Positions 43,863-53,191 of a DNA stretch of 55,607 bases are shown in pieces. Each line of letters opens with the position of its first letter. The first letter of the stretch is position 1. The position numbers and the translations under genes are program-made. The stretch is from Actinomycetes bacterium (lineage in GTDB: Bacteria > Actinomycetota > Acidimicrobiia > Acidimicrobiales > JAMCPL01), in the NCBI GenBank assembly GCA_021841005.1, contig JAKBVZ010000027.1:1-55607 (forward strand). Direction: 5' to 3'. The notes beneath the pieces were generated by a model, which was given only the letters and a program-made list of their open reading frames with translations, did no database searches and was not told the DNA's origin.

Positions 43863-44791
43863 GGTATTACGGGAAGTAGTGACCGCGAAATCGCATCGAT
43901 CTCGCTCGCAGTACCCGATGCAGCGACCCGACCACCGGAAAGCACCACTACACCATCCACCAGATCCACTACGCGCTGAGGATGCTGTTCCACGATCAAT
44001 AGCGCTATACCGCTCTCCCGCAGCCGGGCAAGTGCCTCGAAGACCTCATCCACCATCGCCGGAGACAGGCCCAACGACAGCTCATCGACCATCACAAGCT
44101 TGTGAGGAGCAACGACCACTTTCGCCAGCGAGAGCATCCTCTGCTCTCCACCGGACAAGGTACCTGCAATCTGGTTGCTCCTATCTTTGAGCCTGGGAAA
44201 GAGATCGTAGGCCCTTTCTGCAACATCTGCATAAGAACCGCTGAATCCTCGGGACAGTGCAAAAGCACCCAGGCCCCGCCTACCGCTGCGCCCATCGATA
44301 TTATCTGTGCCGGCAGAGGCAGGTCTACTACTGGATCCGCCGGACACATTACGAGGTTCACCCAGGGCAGCCAACTCCAAGTTCTCCCTGACGCTCAGTG
44401 TGGCAAAGACGGATCGCCCCTCGGCAACATGCACCAGCCCGTGCCTTGCCGTCTTCCAGGCCGGCCATCCAGTAATATCCCTACCCTCATAGATAACCTT
44501 TCCGGATGATATATGGAGCAACCCTGAGACGGCCCTTACGACCGTAGACTTGCCGGCTCCATTATTGCCGAGAAGCGCCAGCGCACCACCTGGGTCGATA
44601 CGGAACGACACGCCGAAGAGGACTTTGTAAGGACCGTAGGATACGTAGATTTCATCGACGTCCAGCAGTGGCTCCCTAGCGGAATCAGGCCCGTCGCCTT
44701 CACCACTCCCCACTCTCTCCTTCTCAGCTGGCTTAACCGCTACCATCTTGGTCTCACCAGTGCCCGCCAGCCTGTCATCGTTCCCCGGCAC
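43859..44791 (-). CDS. livF: Branched-chain amino acid-type ABC transporter ATPase LivF
   Basis: Cytoplasmic ATPase of the importer. Walker A GNNGAGKST, signature LSGGEQRMLSLAKVV, Walker B LVMVDELSLGL and H-loop VEQHPQRVVDL. It has about 40 extra N-terminal residues (GTG 44791; ATG 44746 is an alternative) and an insertion of about 45 residues after ENLELAAL (NVSGGSSSRPASAGTDNIDG...), both absent from typical LivF. It lies 27 bp after livG and is the last transporter gene. Confidence 0.9.
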   Translation of the reverse strand: MPGNDDRLAGTGETKMVAVKPAEKERVGSGEGDGPDSAREPLLDVDEIYVSYGPYKVLFGVSFRIDPGGALALLGNNGAGKSTVVRAVSGLLHISSGKVIYEGRDITGWPAWKTARHGLVHVAEGRSVFATLSVRENLELAALGEPRNVSGGSSSRPASAGTDNIDGRSGRRGLGAFALSRGFSGSYADVAERAYDLFPRLKDRSNQIAGTLSGGEQRMLSLAKVVVAPHKLVMVDELSLGLSPAMVDEVFEALARLRESGIALLIVEQHPQRVVDLVDGVVVLSGGRVAASGTASEIDAISRSLLPVIP

Positions 44792-44818
44792 CTCTCGTAT
44801 CCGTACCTTGTATCCATA

Positions 44819-45598
44819 TCACGTACTTCCAAGATATACCTGACGCACCTGGGAATCCGCAAGCACGGTATCGACATCTCCATCCGCTATGAGCTCTCCC
44901 GAGTTCAGGACAGCCAGCCTGCTTGCAACCCGTTTTACCATCTGCAGGTCATGCTCGACAATCACCGCAGCGGTACGTCCGTTGCCCTGTAGCCGCTCCA
45001 GCATAGTGATGACCAGCTCCGTCTCGGAAGCATCAAGCCCGGACGAGGGCTCATCGAGCATCAGCAACACGGGCTCCAGGATGAATGCCCTAGCCAGCTC
45101 CACCAACCTTCCGTGACCCAGGCTGAGTGCTTCTGCGGGAGTATCCGCCACCTCCGCCAAGTCAAAAAGTGCCAACACATCACTTACCCTGTCCAACTCT
45201 TCACGTGCCGGTACGCCATGACCCCTCAAGTCCTTGAGGATACCACCGCTGTGCCTATGCACCCTGTCCGCAACCAGGAGATGTTCCCTCGGAGTCATAC
45301 CGCTGAAAAGCTCCAATCGCTGGAAGGTACGCGCCATTCCCATGTCTGCCCTCTTCCAGACGGGTAGCGAGTCTATCCTTTTCCCCTCCAGCATGACCGC
45401 ACCCGTGTCGGCGCTGATCACCCCAAGTATGCAATTGAACAAGGTGGTCTTGCCGGCGCCATTGGGCCCTATGATGCCGAGCACCTCCCCCCTCTCAACG
45501 GCGATGCTGACGTTGCTAAGCACCTCCAGCCCGCCGAAACGCTTGGATAAATTCACCACCTGCAAAAGCCTTGCTGTTCCCGGCGTCATATGCGCCAT
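44819..45598 (-). CDS. livG: Branched-chain amino acid-type ABC transporter ATPase LivG
   Basis: Second ATPase of the importer. Walker A GPNGAGKTT, the LivG mark GMARTFQRLELFSGMT, signature LSLGHGRLVELARAF, Walker B LLMLDEPSSGLD and H-loop VEHDLQMVKRVA. At 259 residues it is a normal LivG. A second ATG (MTPGTARLLQV) three codons in is an alternative start. It follows the permease gene by 24 bp. Confidence 0.92.
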   Translation of the reverse strand: MAHMTPGTARLLQVVNLSKRFGGLEVLSNVSIAVERGEVLGIIGPNGAGKTTLFNCILGVISADTGAVMLEGKRIDSLPVWKRADMGMARTFQRLELFSGMTPREHLLVADRVHRHSGGILKDLRGHGVPAREELDRVSDVLALFDLAEVADTPAEALSLGHGRLVELARAFILEPVLLMLDEPSSGLDASETELVITMLERLQGNGRTAAVIVEHDLQMVKRVASRLAVLNSGELIADGDVDTVLADSQVRQVYLGST

Positions 45599-45622
45599 AT
45601 GAGCACCAATCCGGCAGCCACC

Positions 45623-47701
45623 TCAGGCACCACCATCGACGTCCCTTTTGGTCTCCAGCCTGTCCTCATCCGGCAACCCGTCCCCGCCGGCAGCAACACT
45701 CCCATCCGGTAATCCGTTCCCATCCCCCACATCACACGTAACGTAGCCGGATGTAAGTCGCAACCCAATACTATGATAACCAAAATACGTCAGCACCGTC
45801 TCCGATAGGTTGAGGATGGAACGCTTCACGTAGTCCACCACGCCTTCAGGGTGGCGTACGTACGTAAGTGCGGCAAGTCCGAATAGGAATGCAAGCAAAG
45901 AGGCATACCGGGACGGCAGGGTGGATATGAGTTGGCTGAGCACTGCGTAGGCCAGACCAGCTTCGATCGCCCCGGAGATGGTTCTCACGCCCACCGTGGC
46001 CACCACTACAACAAAAATGAGCGACATCTCATAGTTGAAGTCATTGGAAGATATGGATCCCTCCAATGATCCATAGATAGCACCTCCTATGCCTGCCAGG
46101 CCTGCAGCAAGAGCGATGGTCAGTATCCTCAACCGGCGAGTATTGATACCGATGGATTCAGCACCCACTTCGGATCCGCGTACGGCAGCCAGCTCTCTCC
46201 CCACCGTACCCGAGCGTATGAGGGCGACAGCGACCGATGCAACAACGAGTACGATCAAGGCAAGGATCATGAATGAACGGTTGCCGGCAAGGCTGATCGC
46301 CCCGATAGCCGGCCTTGGCACGCTGATGCCACTGCCACCGTTACCCACCCACGAAAGAGGAAAGAAGATATCAGACACCACCAATGCAAATCCGAGTGTA
46401 CCAAGTGCAAGAGCGATGCCACCAAGACGCAGGGTAGGCAGTGCCAACAATATGCCCGCTCCAGCAGCTATAAGACCGCCAATCAGCGCGCCGGCCATGA
46501 CAGAAATGCCTAAGTGGATAGCCAGCTGACCCGCGGTAAACGCTCCAATTCCTGCAAAGGTGGCCTGAGCAAGCGACACCTGTCCCGACATCCCCGTGAG
46601 CAGGACTATGGAAAGGAAAATCACCGAGTAAGCGACACCAAGGCCCAAAGTGAACACCCAGTTGGAAGGCATCCAGGTAAGCACTGACACCGCAAAGGAG
46701 ATGGCCAGTGCAGCGGCGAATATCCTGCTGCCTACAAATACCGCCGTCGGGCGGCGCGGTGCATCCAGGCATGGCGGCGGCGGCTCGCATCCCTGCATTG
46801 GATCACTTACTTCATGCTTGACACGGAATCTCGGCAACGCTATCAGGAGCACAAGCAGCACTATGAATGGAAAGGCCGACGGAACTCCAGCGGCTATAGT
46901 GCTGCCGGTAGGAAGGTAACCCGAAATCAGTTCCTGGGCAACGCCCAGGAATACGCCACCGATCAGCGTAAGCGGGAGGCTCACAAAAGAGCCAAAGGCA
47001 CCTGCTGCAATAGCGGCTACGAGAAGATCGGTAAAGTTGAGTGAGCTGAGTTGGGCGTAGAGGGGAGCAAGCAGTACGCCGGCCAGACCGGCGAACAGGC
47101 TGGAAAGTACCCACGCAACCGCACCTATCAGGTCGGAGCGTACCCCATGGAGCTGGGCAAGGCGCGGACTCTCGACGACCGCTCGCATCTCCAGGCCCAA
47201 CTTAGTGAATTTCAGCATGCTCCACAGGAATGCGACAGCCAGGATGGTGATTACGGTAGTGGACAATTCGTTGCCGTTTACCGCGAACCCTACAAAGTGA
47301 AAATACACTTTGCTCGTATCAAGGAGAAGTGCAGGAGGGCTGAGCCGCGTGGAATCGCCGAAAATCATCTGGGCCGCGCTGGGGAGCACTATCAGCAAAC
47401 CCAATGCAGGCACCAGCTTGACAAACTGACTCGCATTACGTGTATACCTGAAGATTATGCGGTCGAGCAGCAACCCGAGAGCAGGAGAGAGAACCACTAT
47501 GGCCAGGATAGCGGCTGCCCATTTAGGCCAACCATGATTGACCGATACGTAGAACACTAATGCCGATACATATGCCTGAGCACCAAACGCCAGATTGAAC
47601 ACCCCAGATGCCCGGTAGGTAAGTACCAGCCCGGCACCCATGAGGGCAAAGACGCACCCCAGCGGCACTCCAGGCAGGGCAAAAGCGACAAGCTGGCTCA
47701 C
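45623..47701 (-). CDS. Fused LivH-LivM permease
   Basis: Both transmembrane subunits of the importer are in one 692-residue chain. Residues 1-300 are LivH-like (LPGVPLGCVFALMGAGLVLT, RASGVFNLAFGAQAY, LAQLHGV). Residues 325-620 are LivM-like (LTGMSGQVSLAQATFAGIGA, ALPTLRLGGIALALGTLGFA, GINTRRLRILTIALAAGLAG). The linker (about 300-325) holds PPPPCLDAPRRP. A 65-residue polar tail follows the last membrane segment. The GTG start overlaps the livK stop (GTGA). Gene fusions of these two subunits occur in actinobacteria. Confidence 0.9.
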   Translation of the reverse strand: MSQLVAFALPGVPLGCVFALMGAGLVLTYRASGVFNLAFGAQAYVSALVFYVSVNHGWPKWAAAILAIVVLSPALGLLLDRIIFRYTRNASQFVKLVPALGLLIVLPSAAQMIFGDSTRLSPPALLLDTSKVYFHFVGFAVNGNELSTTVITILAVAFLWSMLKFTKLGLEMRAVVESPRLAQLHGVRSDLIGAVAWVLSSLFAGLAGVLLAPLYAQLSSLNFTDLLVAAIAAGAFGSFVSLPLTLIGGVFLGVAQELISGYLPTGSTIAAGVPSAFPFIVLLVLLIALPRFRVKHEVSDPMQGCEPPPPCLDAPRRPTAVFVGSRIFAAALAISFAVSVLTWMPSNWVFTLGLGVAYSVIFLSIVLLTGMSGQVSLAQATFAGIGAFTAGQLAIHLGISVMAGALIGGLIAAGAGILLALPTLRLGGIALALGTLGFALVVSDIFFPLSWVGNGGSGISVPRPAIGAISLAGNRSFMILALIVLVVASVAVALIRSGTVGRELAAVRGSEVGAESIGINTRRLRILTIALAAGLAGIGGAIYGSLEGSISSNDFNYEMSLIFVVVVATVGVRTISGAIEAGLAYAVLSQLISTLPSRYASLLAFLFGLAALTYVRHPEGVVDYVKRSILNLSETVLTYFGYHSIGLRLTSGYVTCDVGDGNGLPDGSVAAGGDGLPDEDRLETKRDVDGGA

Positions 47702-49125
47702 GGCCCGCTCAGCAGGGGAGGCACTCCAACCGGTAGTGGCACGATACGGTGTATCGGGCCGCGGGCAGGCGGCTTAGGTGGAAAACAGGAAAATACACTC
47801 GGTGGAGTGGTAAACACTGGAATGAACCTGCCGCTTCTAGCCTGGATAAAGGAGGTGCAGTTGTAAGGACTGGTATTCGGTCCATGCGAGACGCGCCAGT
47901 CGACAGGGGAAAGGATACCGTCAGCCGTATAACTGGTCAGACGGTTGATAGCGGCAACCAGCCTGGTTCTGGAAAGATCCTTACCGGCCATCCGCAACCC
48001 TTTGACAAACAGATCAGCATTCACCCACCCAGTCAGTGCCGGCTCGCTCGGCAACTTACCAGGCTCGTACTTCTTCATCATGGCTATGAATTCATCTAGA
48101 CCCGGGTACTTGCCGGGATAAAGGCTTGCCGCCTCGAACGGGGCGTTGAGAAGGAGAAAATATACGCCGTTCATCTGTGAGGGATACTTCTGAAGTGCCT
48201 GCTGATCATACCCGTTGTACCAGAGCTGGGAGACATGAGAAAGACCATCCTGGCTCATGATGTTGGAAAGACTTATGTTGGCGCTGAGGTCCATGCAGGA
48301 AACCACCATGTCCACGTGGTCTGCCGCCATCTTGGTGACAGCTGCATGCAATCCGGTCGCCACAAGCGGTATGCCTAAATTCTCATAGGCCAGGTTCACG
48401 CCGTAACGCTTGAAGGCACTGACGGCGCCCTTGCACCCCTGCTGCGATTGAGTGACGTCCAGTGCGATCACCCCCACGTTCCTGGCACCAAGCTTCTCGG
48501 CCAGGTAGGCGGCTTGTAGCTGGGGAGCGGTAAAGCTCTGGTAAGACCCGTCCTCACCGAAAAGGCTCGGCCCGGCTGACCACTGGCTGTTGGGATTCAC
48601 ATCCAGACCGAAGGTAGGCACATCGTTGGAAGCCAGGTATCCTGCTCCGGTAAATGATGGGGTAGCGACGCCGACTACGGCAAATACATGATCCTGGTCA
48701 ACCAGCGTACGTGCCAGCTGGCTGTCCAGGGAAGGATCGGACTGGTCATCCATGGGATATGCAAAGTCTATCTTACGGCCATATACACCGCCATCTGCAT
48801 TGACCATATCGAAATAGGCCTTCACTCCTTGATAGATAGGGGCAAAGTCGCCGGTAACCGGTCCCGTCAACGACGCAAGTCCTCCAACCACAATCTTGTG
48901 AGGAAATACGCCATCGGTATTACCCGAAGTGGTGCTTACCAACCCTGCATTGCCACAGGCAGCAAGCAGGAGCAGGAGTACTAGGACGGCCGCAACCGAG
49001 ACTGACATATTCTTGACCATAGCCTTGCCAGGCGGGCACTGATTGGTCGACCGGTCACGGACTGCATGAGCCTCCCCGCTCTTGACGACGGGAGTTGCAA
49101 CCGCGTTCCGCTCAAAGCGCTCCAA
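47698..49125 (-). CDS. livK: Branched-chain amino acid-type substrate-binding lipoprotein
   Basis: Periplasm-facing binding protein (type 1 fold) feeding the LivHM-G-F importer. The lipobox LLAAC is near residue 55 after a run of Leu. Then KIVVGGLASLTGPVTGDFAP, GGVYGRKIDFAYPMDD, ARTLVDQDHVFAVVGVATP and GLDVNPNSQWSAG. I chose TTG 49125 because AAAGGAGG lies 7 nt upstream, although ATG 49020 (MVKNMSVSVAAVL) gives a more usual signal peptide. The end (SCFPPKPPARGPIHRIVPLP) is a proline-rich tail. Ligand is unknown: amino acid, amide or carboxylic acid are all possible. Confidence 0.87.
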   Translation of the reverse strand: MERFERNAVATPVVKSGEAHAVRDRSTNQCPPGKAMVKNMSVSVAAVLVLLLLLAACGNAGLVSTTSGNTDGVFPHKIVVGGLASLTGPVTGDFAPIYQGVKAYFDMVNADGGVYGRKIDFAYPMDDQSDPSLDSQLARTLVDQDHVFAVVGVATPSFTGAGYLASNDVPTFGLDVNPNSQWSAGPSLFGEDGSYQSFTAPQLQAAYLAEKLGARNVGVIALDVTQSQQGCKGAVSAFKRYGVNLAYENLGIPLVATGLHAAVTKMAADHVDMVVSCMDLSANISLSNIMSQDGLSHVSQLWYNGYDQQALQKYPSQMNGVYFLLLNAPFEAASLYPGKYPGLDEFIAMMKKYEPGKLPSEPALTGWVNADLFVKGLRMAGKDLSRTRLVAAINRLTSYTADGILSPVDWRVSHGPNTSPYNCTSFIQARSGRFIPVFTTPPSVFSCFPPKPPARGPIHRIVPLPVGVPPLLSGP

Positions 49126-49408
49126 TGGACAACCTCCTTTCGTAGATAACACACCAAGCCATGGTGACCACACCGAGTCGCCGGCCATCATGGCTTATCA
49201 TCAGCAATTCTAGCGTGGCGCCAGGCGAAATGGTACGACCAACCGCTCATATGTGCTTGGTACGCGCAGCAAGCATGCAGTGGCAAGTATGCCTCTGGCA
49301 TCCACTCATCATGCGCTCCCTTGATTGCAACGGTAGCCGGACCAACCGGATCATGCGTGCAGTGCTCCCGCCGCTGGCCTGGAAAGCAGGCAAGCCGGCC
49401 CGCGAGGC

Positions 49409-49852
49409 TCAGTTCCTCGAAGGGAGTATGGCTTGGGCCTCGCCTACCACCTTGACATCCCCCTCAGAGTTGAGCAGTTTGCATTCCATGTCCACTAGGT
49501 GTCTCCCGTCTTCATCGACCGTCCTGCCCGTTACGGTCACCTGAGTCCGTAGCTCCTCGTCCGGCCAGGTCTGGCTGGCAAAACGGACCTTGTATCTGGT
49601 AAGTGCGGTTTTCCCTACCCAGTCTGTGATCGCAGCTCCCAGCAGGCCCATCGAGAACATACCGTGACCAAATACGCTAGGCTGCCCTATTGACTTTGCA
49701 AACACCTCATCGTGGTGCATAGGCATGTAGTCACCAGAAGCTCCAGCGTACCTGACCATGTCGGTCCTGGTAAGACGGTGCTTCTTCACCGGAGCTTCGT
49801 CTCCCTCTTTCACATCCTCAAAATACAGAACTGATAGCGCTTCCATCATCAT
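49409..49852 (-). CDS. MaoC-like dehydratase, HadB/R-hydratase type
   Basis: Hot-dog fold hydratase/dehydratase acting on 3-hydroxyacyl thioesters. The catalytic Asp and His are in YAGASGDYMPMHHDEVFAKS, followed by the hydratase mark VFGHGMFSMGLLG. Length, 147 residues, fits the single-domain B subunit. GAGAGG precedes the ATG. It pairs with the upstream gene, which is the A-type subunit, 129 bp away; together they resemble the HadAB dehydratase of actinobacterial fatty acid elongation. Confidence 0.87.
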   Translation of the reverse strand: MMMEALSVLYFEDVKEGDEAPVKKHRLTRTDMVRYAGASGDYMPMHHDEVFAKSIGQPSVFGHGMFSMGLLGAAITDWVGKTALTRYKVRFASQTWPDEELRTQVTVTGRTVDEDGRHLVDMECKLLNSEGDVKVVGEAQAILPSRN

Positions 49853-49981
49853 CCATCCTCTCCCAGTTCAATATTCAACGACCTAACTGTCGCCAGCTGA
49901 ACTGTGCCATCCAACCCTGACTACCCTGCAGGATCGAGGTCCACGTTCTTATCGTTGTTGCAACCATGCCTGCTCCAGCGC

Positions 49982-50494
49982 TCACAGCCTGTGTATGATA
50001 TTTGAACGCGATGTAACTGCGAGATCACCAGTCTTATCGTCATGCCACACCATCTCGGTGACCACAAATGTCATCACGTGGCCTTTTGATTCCTTGCGAT
50101 AGGCATCCACCACCTTCCCCTCGCCAAGCAGCACGTCGCCAACAAAGACTGGCTTGTGGTAGACAAACTCCTGCTCACCATGGAGAATCACTCCTCCCTT
50201 CGACATCAGGGAACCTACGACCTCGCCCACGGCACTCCCCTGCGGAACATCATCAGGCTGCATCTCAGCAAACTTCCCCCACGTGTCCCAGGCAAACGAG
50301 AACGTAGGCGGGACAGGGATACCGGGCAGTCCCGCGGCCTCCGCCGCCCTTGGATCCTGGTAGACAGGGCTCTTGTCGCACACGCCTATGGCAAAATACG
50401 ATACCGGCCCACGCTCCAGTACCACTCTCGACTTACCCGTAGGTCGACCGATCAGTTTGGTAAGGTCTTCGTCAAGCTGCTCAGCATCATTCAT
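49982..50494 (-). CDS. MaoC N-terminal-type dehydratase, HadA/FAS1-like
   Basis: A 170-residue hot-dog protein: VVLERGPVSYFAIGVCDKSP, PGIPVPPTFSFAWDTWG, VGSLMSKGGVILHGEQEFVY, HKPVFVGDVLLGEGKVVDAY. These match the non-catalytic, substrate-binding A subunit of HadAB-type dehydratases (no His-Asp hydratase motif). I chose ATG 50494 (MNDAEQLDEDL), since AAAGGAGG lies 9 nt upstream. It probably forms a heterodimer with the downstream gene product. Confidence 0.85.
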   Translation of the reverse strand: MNDAEQLDEDLTKLIGRPTGKSRVVLERGPVSYFAIGVCDKSPVYQDPRAAEAAGLPGIPVPPTFSFAWDTWGKFAEMQPDDVPQGSAVGEVVGSLMSKGGVILHGEQEFVYHKPVFVGDVLLGEGKVVDAYRKESKGHVMTFVVTEMVWHDDKTGDLAVTSRSNIIHRL

Positions 50495-51061
50495 ATTATG
50501 CATCCTCCTTTGCTGTACAAGCACGCCGACCAGAACACTGAATACTGCACATCAGGATACCCGCACCTTGACAAACAACGCAATTCCGTCCAACAGCCAT
50601 GGCCGCACAGTGGCGATCTGGCAATGACCGAAGATGACTCCAGATCATGATGATTGTGACCTATGGCCCTAACGCTCAGCGCTGGAATGCACGAAAATAG
50701 AAGAAACTTCAAGTAGATGTCCGTCTGCTGCTCCGTTCCCCGGCAGACGGCCTTAACAGCCCAGCACCTGGCCAGGTGCTGGGCTGATTGTACCGGGTCC
50801 CTGGTCCTGCTCGGCCAAGGCATACAGCCTAATGACCGAGCGGGACCCCGGTGCTCATATCCCCAGCTCGCCTGTGTCAGAAAAAGCTGCGTACCTGCAT
50901 GATCCAGCGCTACCTCCATAGCGCTCCCGCAACCAGACCCGCCGTACAGCTTGCTTCTGCACTGCTCCGTACGTAATCAGTATTGCACACACCGGGCCCA
51001 ATTGCTATACCAAAATGGTCATTATACCCTAGTTTGATATATTATTGAGAATAGTATTTTC
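50495..51061. other. Intergenic region before the transposon cluster
   Basis: About 570 bp, AT-rich toward 51060. No gene with family features was seen. It contains the two hairpins at 50721-50786. A third hairpin, CCGGACGG/CCGTCCGG at 51062-51085, is at its right edge and resembles a transcription terminator or transposon end structure. Confidence 0.5.
50721..50786. terminator. Two adjacent hairpins, one a 30-bp perfect palindrome
   Basis: CCGTCTGC (50721-50728) pairs with GCAGACGG (50743-50750). Next to it, CAGCCCAGCACCTGG (50757-50771) is followed directly by its exact reverse complement (50772-50786). No T-run follows on either side, so a classical intrinsic terminator is not certain. 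It could act in both directions between the dehydratase genes and the transposons. Confidence 0.5.
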
Positions 51062-51228
51062 CCGGACGGGATACCAGCCGTCCGGTGTTAACCGCAACCA
51101 CGTGAACCTCCCCGCCCTTACGGACGGGGCTTCTGACCCATCCGCTCGTTTGGAGTTACCTAGCATCGCTCGCCTCATGCCACCACGACCAACGGGTCTG
51201 GCTCGGATGAGCCGGTGGATGGGTTCGC

Positions 51229-51408
51229 TAGCTTCGGCTTGCTTGGCTGTGTTACCACAACCAAGGCCCGGTTCTGGGCAATACTCGTAGCTCTGGTCTT
51301 TCGACACTGCACCTTTCGGTGTGCCTTGCGTTGGTTTTCAGTCCATCGTTCGACAGCCCGGAGATACGTGACACGGATTGTAATGTCCGGTCCTATTGGG
51401 ACATACTT
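51229..51408 (-). pseudogene. 3' remnant of the IS605-type tnpB beyond the insertion
   Basis: From the edge of the inserted element, one minus-strand frame reads KYVPIGPDITIRVTYLRAVE, continuing RWTENQRKAHRKVQC to a stop at 51229. It lies in the place and orientation expected for the end of the IS605-type tnpB whose 5' part is at 53877-54967. The second half of the zinc knuckle and the RuvC-III Asp motif are missing between the two parts, so DNA was probably lost around the insertion. The assignment is by position and style, not by search. Confidence 0.5.
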
Positions 51409-51662
51409 CCGCTCCAGAATACTTAGGCATTCCTAGGCATTCCTTTTCTTTTCGCTCTCCAGCCGCTGAGTCTCCCCCGGCGTATCCACAAAGCCGGGAC
51501 TCGGCGAGTCGACAGCCGGGAGGCTGTCTCCCACGACGGGGATGCTCCCGCGTGGTCTGCTTGGAGTCCTGCCGTGAGCGGTAGCCTCCCCTTCAACGGC
51601 ACAGGCTCGGTCACCATCGCTGGCGGTCCCGTTCGCCGGGACACCTGTGCCTCCGGTTCGAC
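51409..51662 (-). ncRNA. Candidate omega (guide) RNA scaffold, copy 2
   Basis: Same hairpin series as copy 1, at 51498-51510, 51512-51527 and 51626-51642. It ends at the element boundary at 51409. The guide would be read from 51408 downward into IS605-type tnpB sequence. Expression is not shown. Confidence 0.45.
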
Positions 51663-53154
51663 TTTCCATTCGGCGTAGGAACCTGTCATCCAGGATCTTA
51701 TACACCTCGCTATACGGGGTGTATCGGTGGATCTCTGGATCGTCGACCCTGGACTTCAGGTTCATGGCAGCCACCTGGTCTGCATCGCCCTGCCAGTTGC
51801 ATTCCCAATAGGGATTGCGGCAGTGAAACCTGTCCCCATTGCGGTTGTCCCTAGAGACGCACCCGCAGTCTGGATCGGGACAGGTTTGGCTGGTGTAGGC
51901 AGCGTTGGCTGTTTTCACCTCGGAACCTCCGAGGTACGCATGCACCGCCATGCGTCCTTCGTTCTCGGCGCGTGCCCAAGAAGCACACATCCGAGAGATC
52001 TTCTTCGACTTGGCTTTTCCCTTTAGATGGGACAGGTCCTCTGCGATGAGGAACCTCGGGCGCTGGGAAGAATTACGAGCAACCTTTCCTCGCGCCCTGG
52101 TCCTGTTGGACTCCCCGTAGACGACCTCCTTTACTCCAGCACCTGAGATGGTGCGAAGGGCAGCCTGTGTGCGCGTACGCCTTCGTGCCTGCTTCTTCGT
52201 GCCGAGGTTGTTCCTGGCAATGTGCCTAGCACGTTTCGACCCGGCATTCCTTTTGGTGACGGCCCAGAGCTTCCCCCTGGCCTTGCCTGTCTTGTCGCGC
52301 TGCTCGGTTGCCGACGTGAGCACCTTGCCGTATCCCTGGCCGTGCTTCGCACCGTGCTCGTCCGTGCAGACCTCGGTGATTCCCCAGTCGATACCGACAT
52401 CAGGCCCGCTGGCTGGCCCAGGCAGAGGGACCATCTCGTAGGCCACGTGAACGAAGGCCCGCTTCTCGCCCTCGTCCAGCACGACCCGGATGTTGCCTGA
52501 CACCCGGCTTATCCCAGCCAAGGGGATGGCAATGCGTTCGCCCTGCCGTGGTCCCACCATGCTCACGTACTGACGACGACCAGGATTCCCATCGGGTCGC
52601 TCCACGACCATGCTCGTATAGAGAGTCTCGTCGAGGGCCATGGAGCGAGAGAGGGTGATCTTAGGCCAAGTATTCGCCAACGCTTCGCGAAACACCCGGC
52701 GCAGGTAGCGGGCAATGGAACTCTGTTGTCCATCTTTGAGCCTACCTGCCTCCAGCCGTGGTGTGCCGCCACGCATGAGCATACCCAGAGCTGAATAGCT
52801 TGCCAGGCATGCGTACGCGTAGTGGCGCTCACCCTCGCTGGGGAACCTCTTCCAGATCCTGGCCTTCAGGTTCTCTCTGGCAATGACCGACTTGATGTGG
52901 CGAATGCAAGCATCCACCGCATCGAAGGCAGCCTGGTCCACCAGGTGGACGTTCACTTCTTGTGGATAGAATCCCTGGCTTTTCGCCCAGTCCCGAAAGG
53001 AGCGCTTGTTGCTCAGGTGGTGCCACATCGAGGGAGAACGAAGCGCGAACACGAATCTACGCTTTGTCTCGTTGTAGGCACCCATCACCTCACGGATGGC
53101 CGAACGCTTCCCTTTGTTCAGTGGGAGGCTCGCCAGCCTCACCGTGCGCCTCAT
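51433..53154 (-). CDS. tnpB: IS607-family TnpB, copy 2
   Basis: The translation is identical to copy 1 and keeps all RuvC acids (GIDWGI, LIAEDLS, GDADQVAAMNL) and the zinc knuckle. The start ATG 53154 is chosen for the GGGAGG 9 nt upstream. Because its flank differs from copy 1, its predicted guide differs too. Confidence 0.85.
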   Translation of the reverse strand: MRRTVRLASLPLNKGKRSAIREVMGAYNETKRRFVFALRSPSMWHHLSNKRSFRDWAKSQGFYPQEVNVHLVDQAAFDAVDACIRHIKSVIARENLKARIWKRFPSEGERHYAYACLASYSALGMLMRGGTPRLEAGRLKDGQQSSIARYLRRVFREALANTWPKITLSRSMALDETLYTSMVVERPDGNPGRRQYVSMVGPRQGERIAIPLAGISRVSGNIRVVLDEGEKRAFVHVAYEMVPLPGPASGPDVGIDWGITEVCTDEHGAKHGQGYGKVLTSATEQRDKTGKARGKLWAVTKRNAGSKRARHIARNNLGTKKQARRRTRTQAALRTISGAGVKEVVYGESNRTRARGKVARNSSQRPRFLIAEDLSHLKGKAKSKKISRMCASWARAENEGRMAVHAYLGGSEVKTANAAYTSQTCPDPDCGCVSRDNRNGDRFHCRNPYWECNWQGDADQVAAMNLKSRVDDPEIHRYTPYSEVYKILDDRFLRRMESRTGGTGVPANGTASDGDRACAVEGEATAHGRTPSRPRGSIPVVGDSLPAVDSPSPGFVDTPGETQRLESEKKRNA

Positions 53155-53191
53155 GGAAGACAGCCTCCCATCAAGGTGTAACACCAAGATC

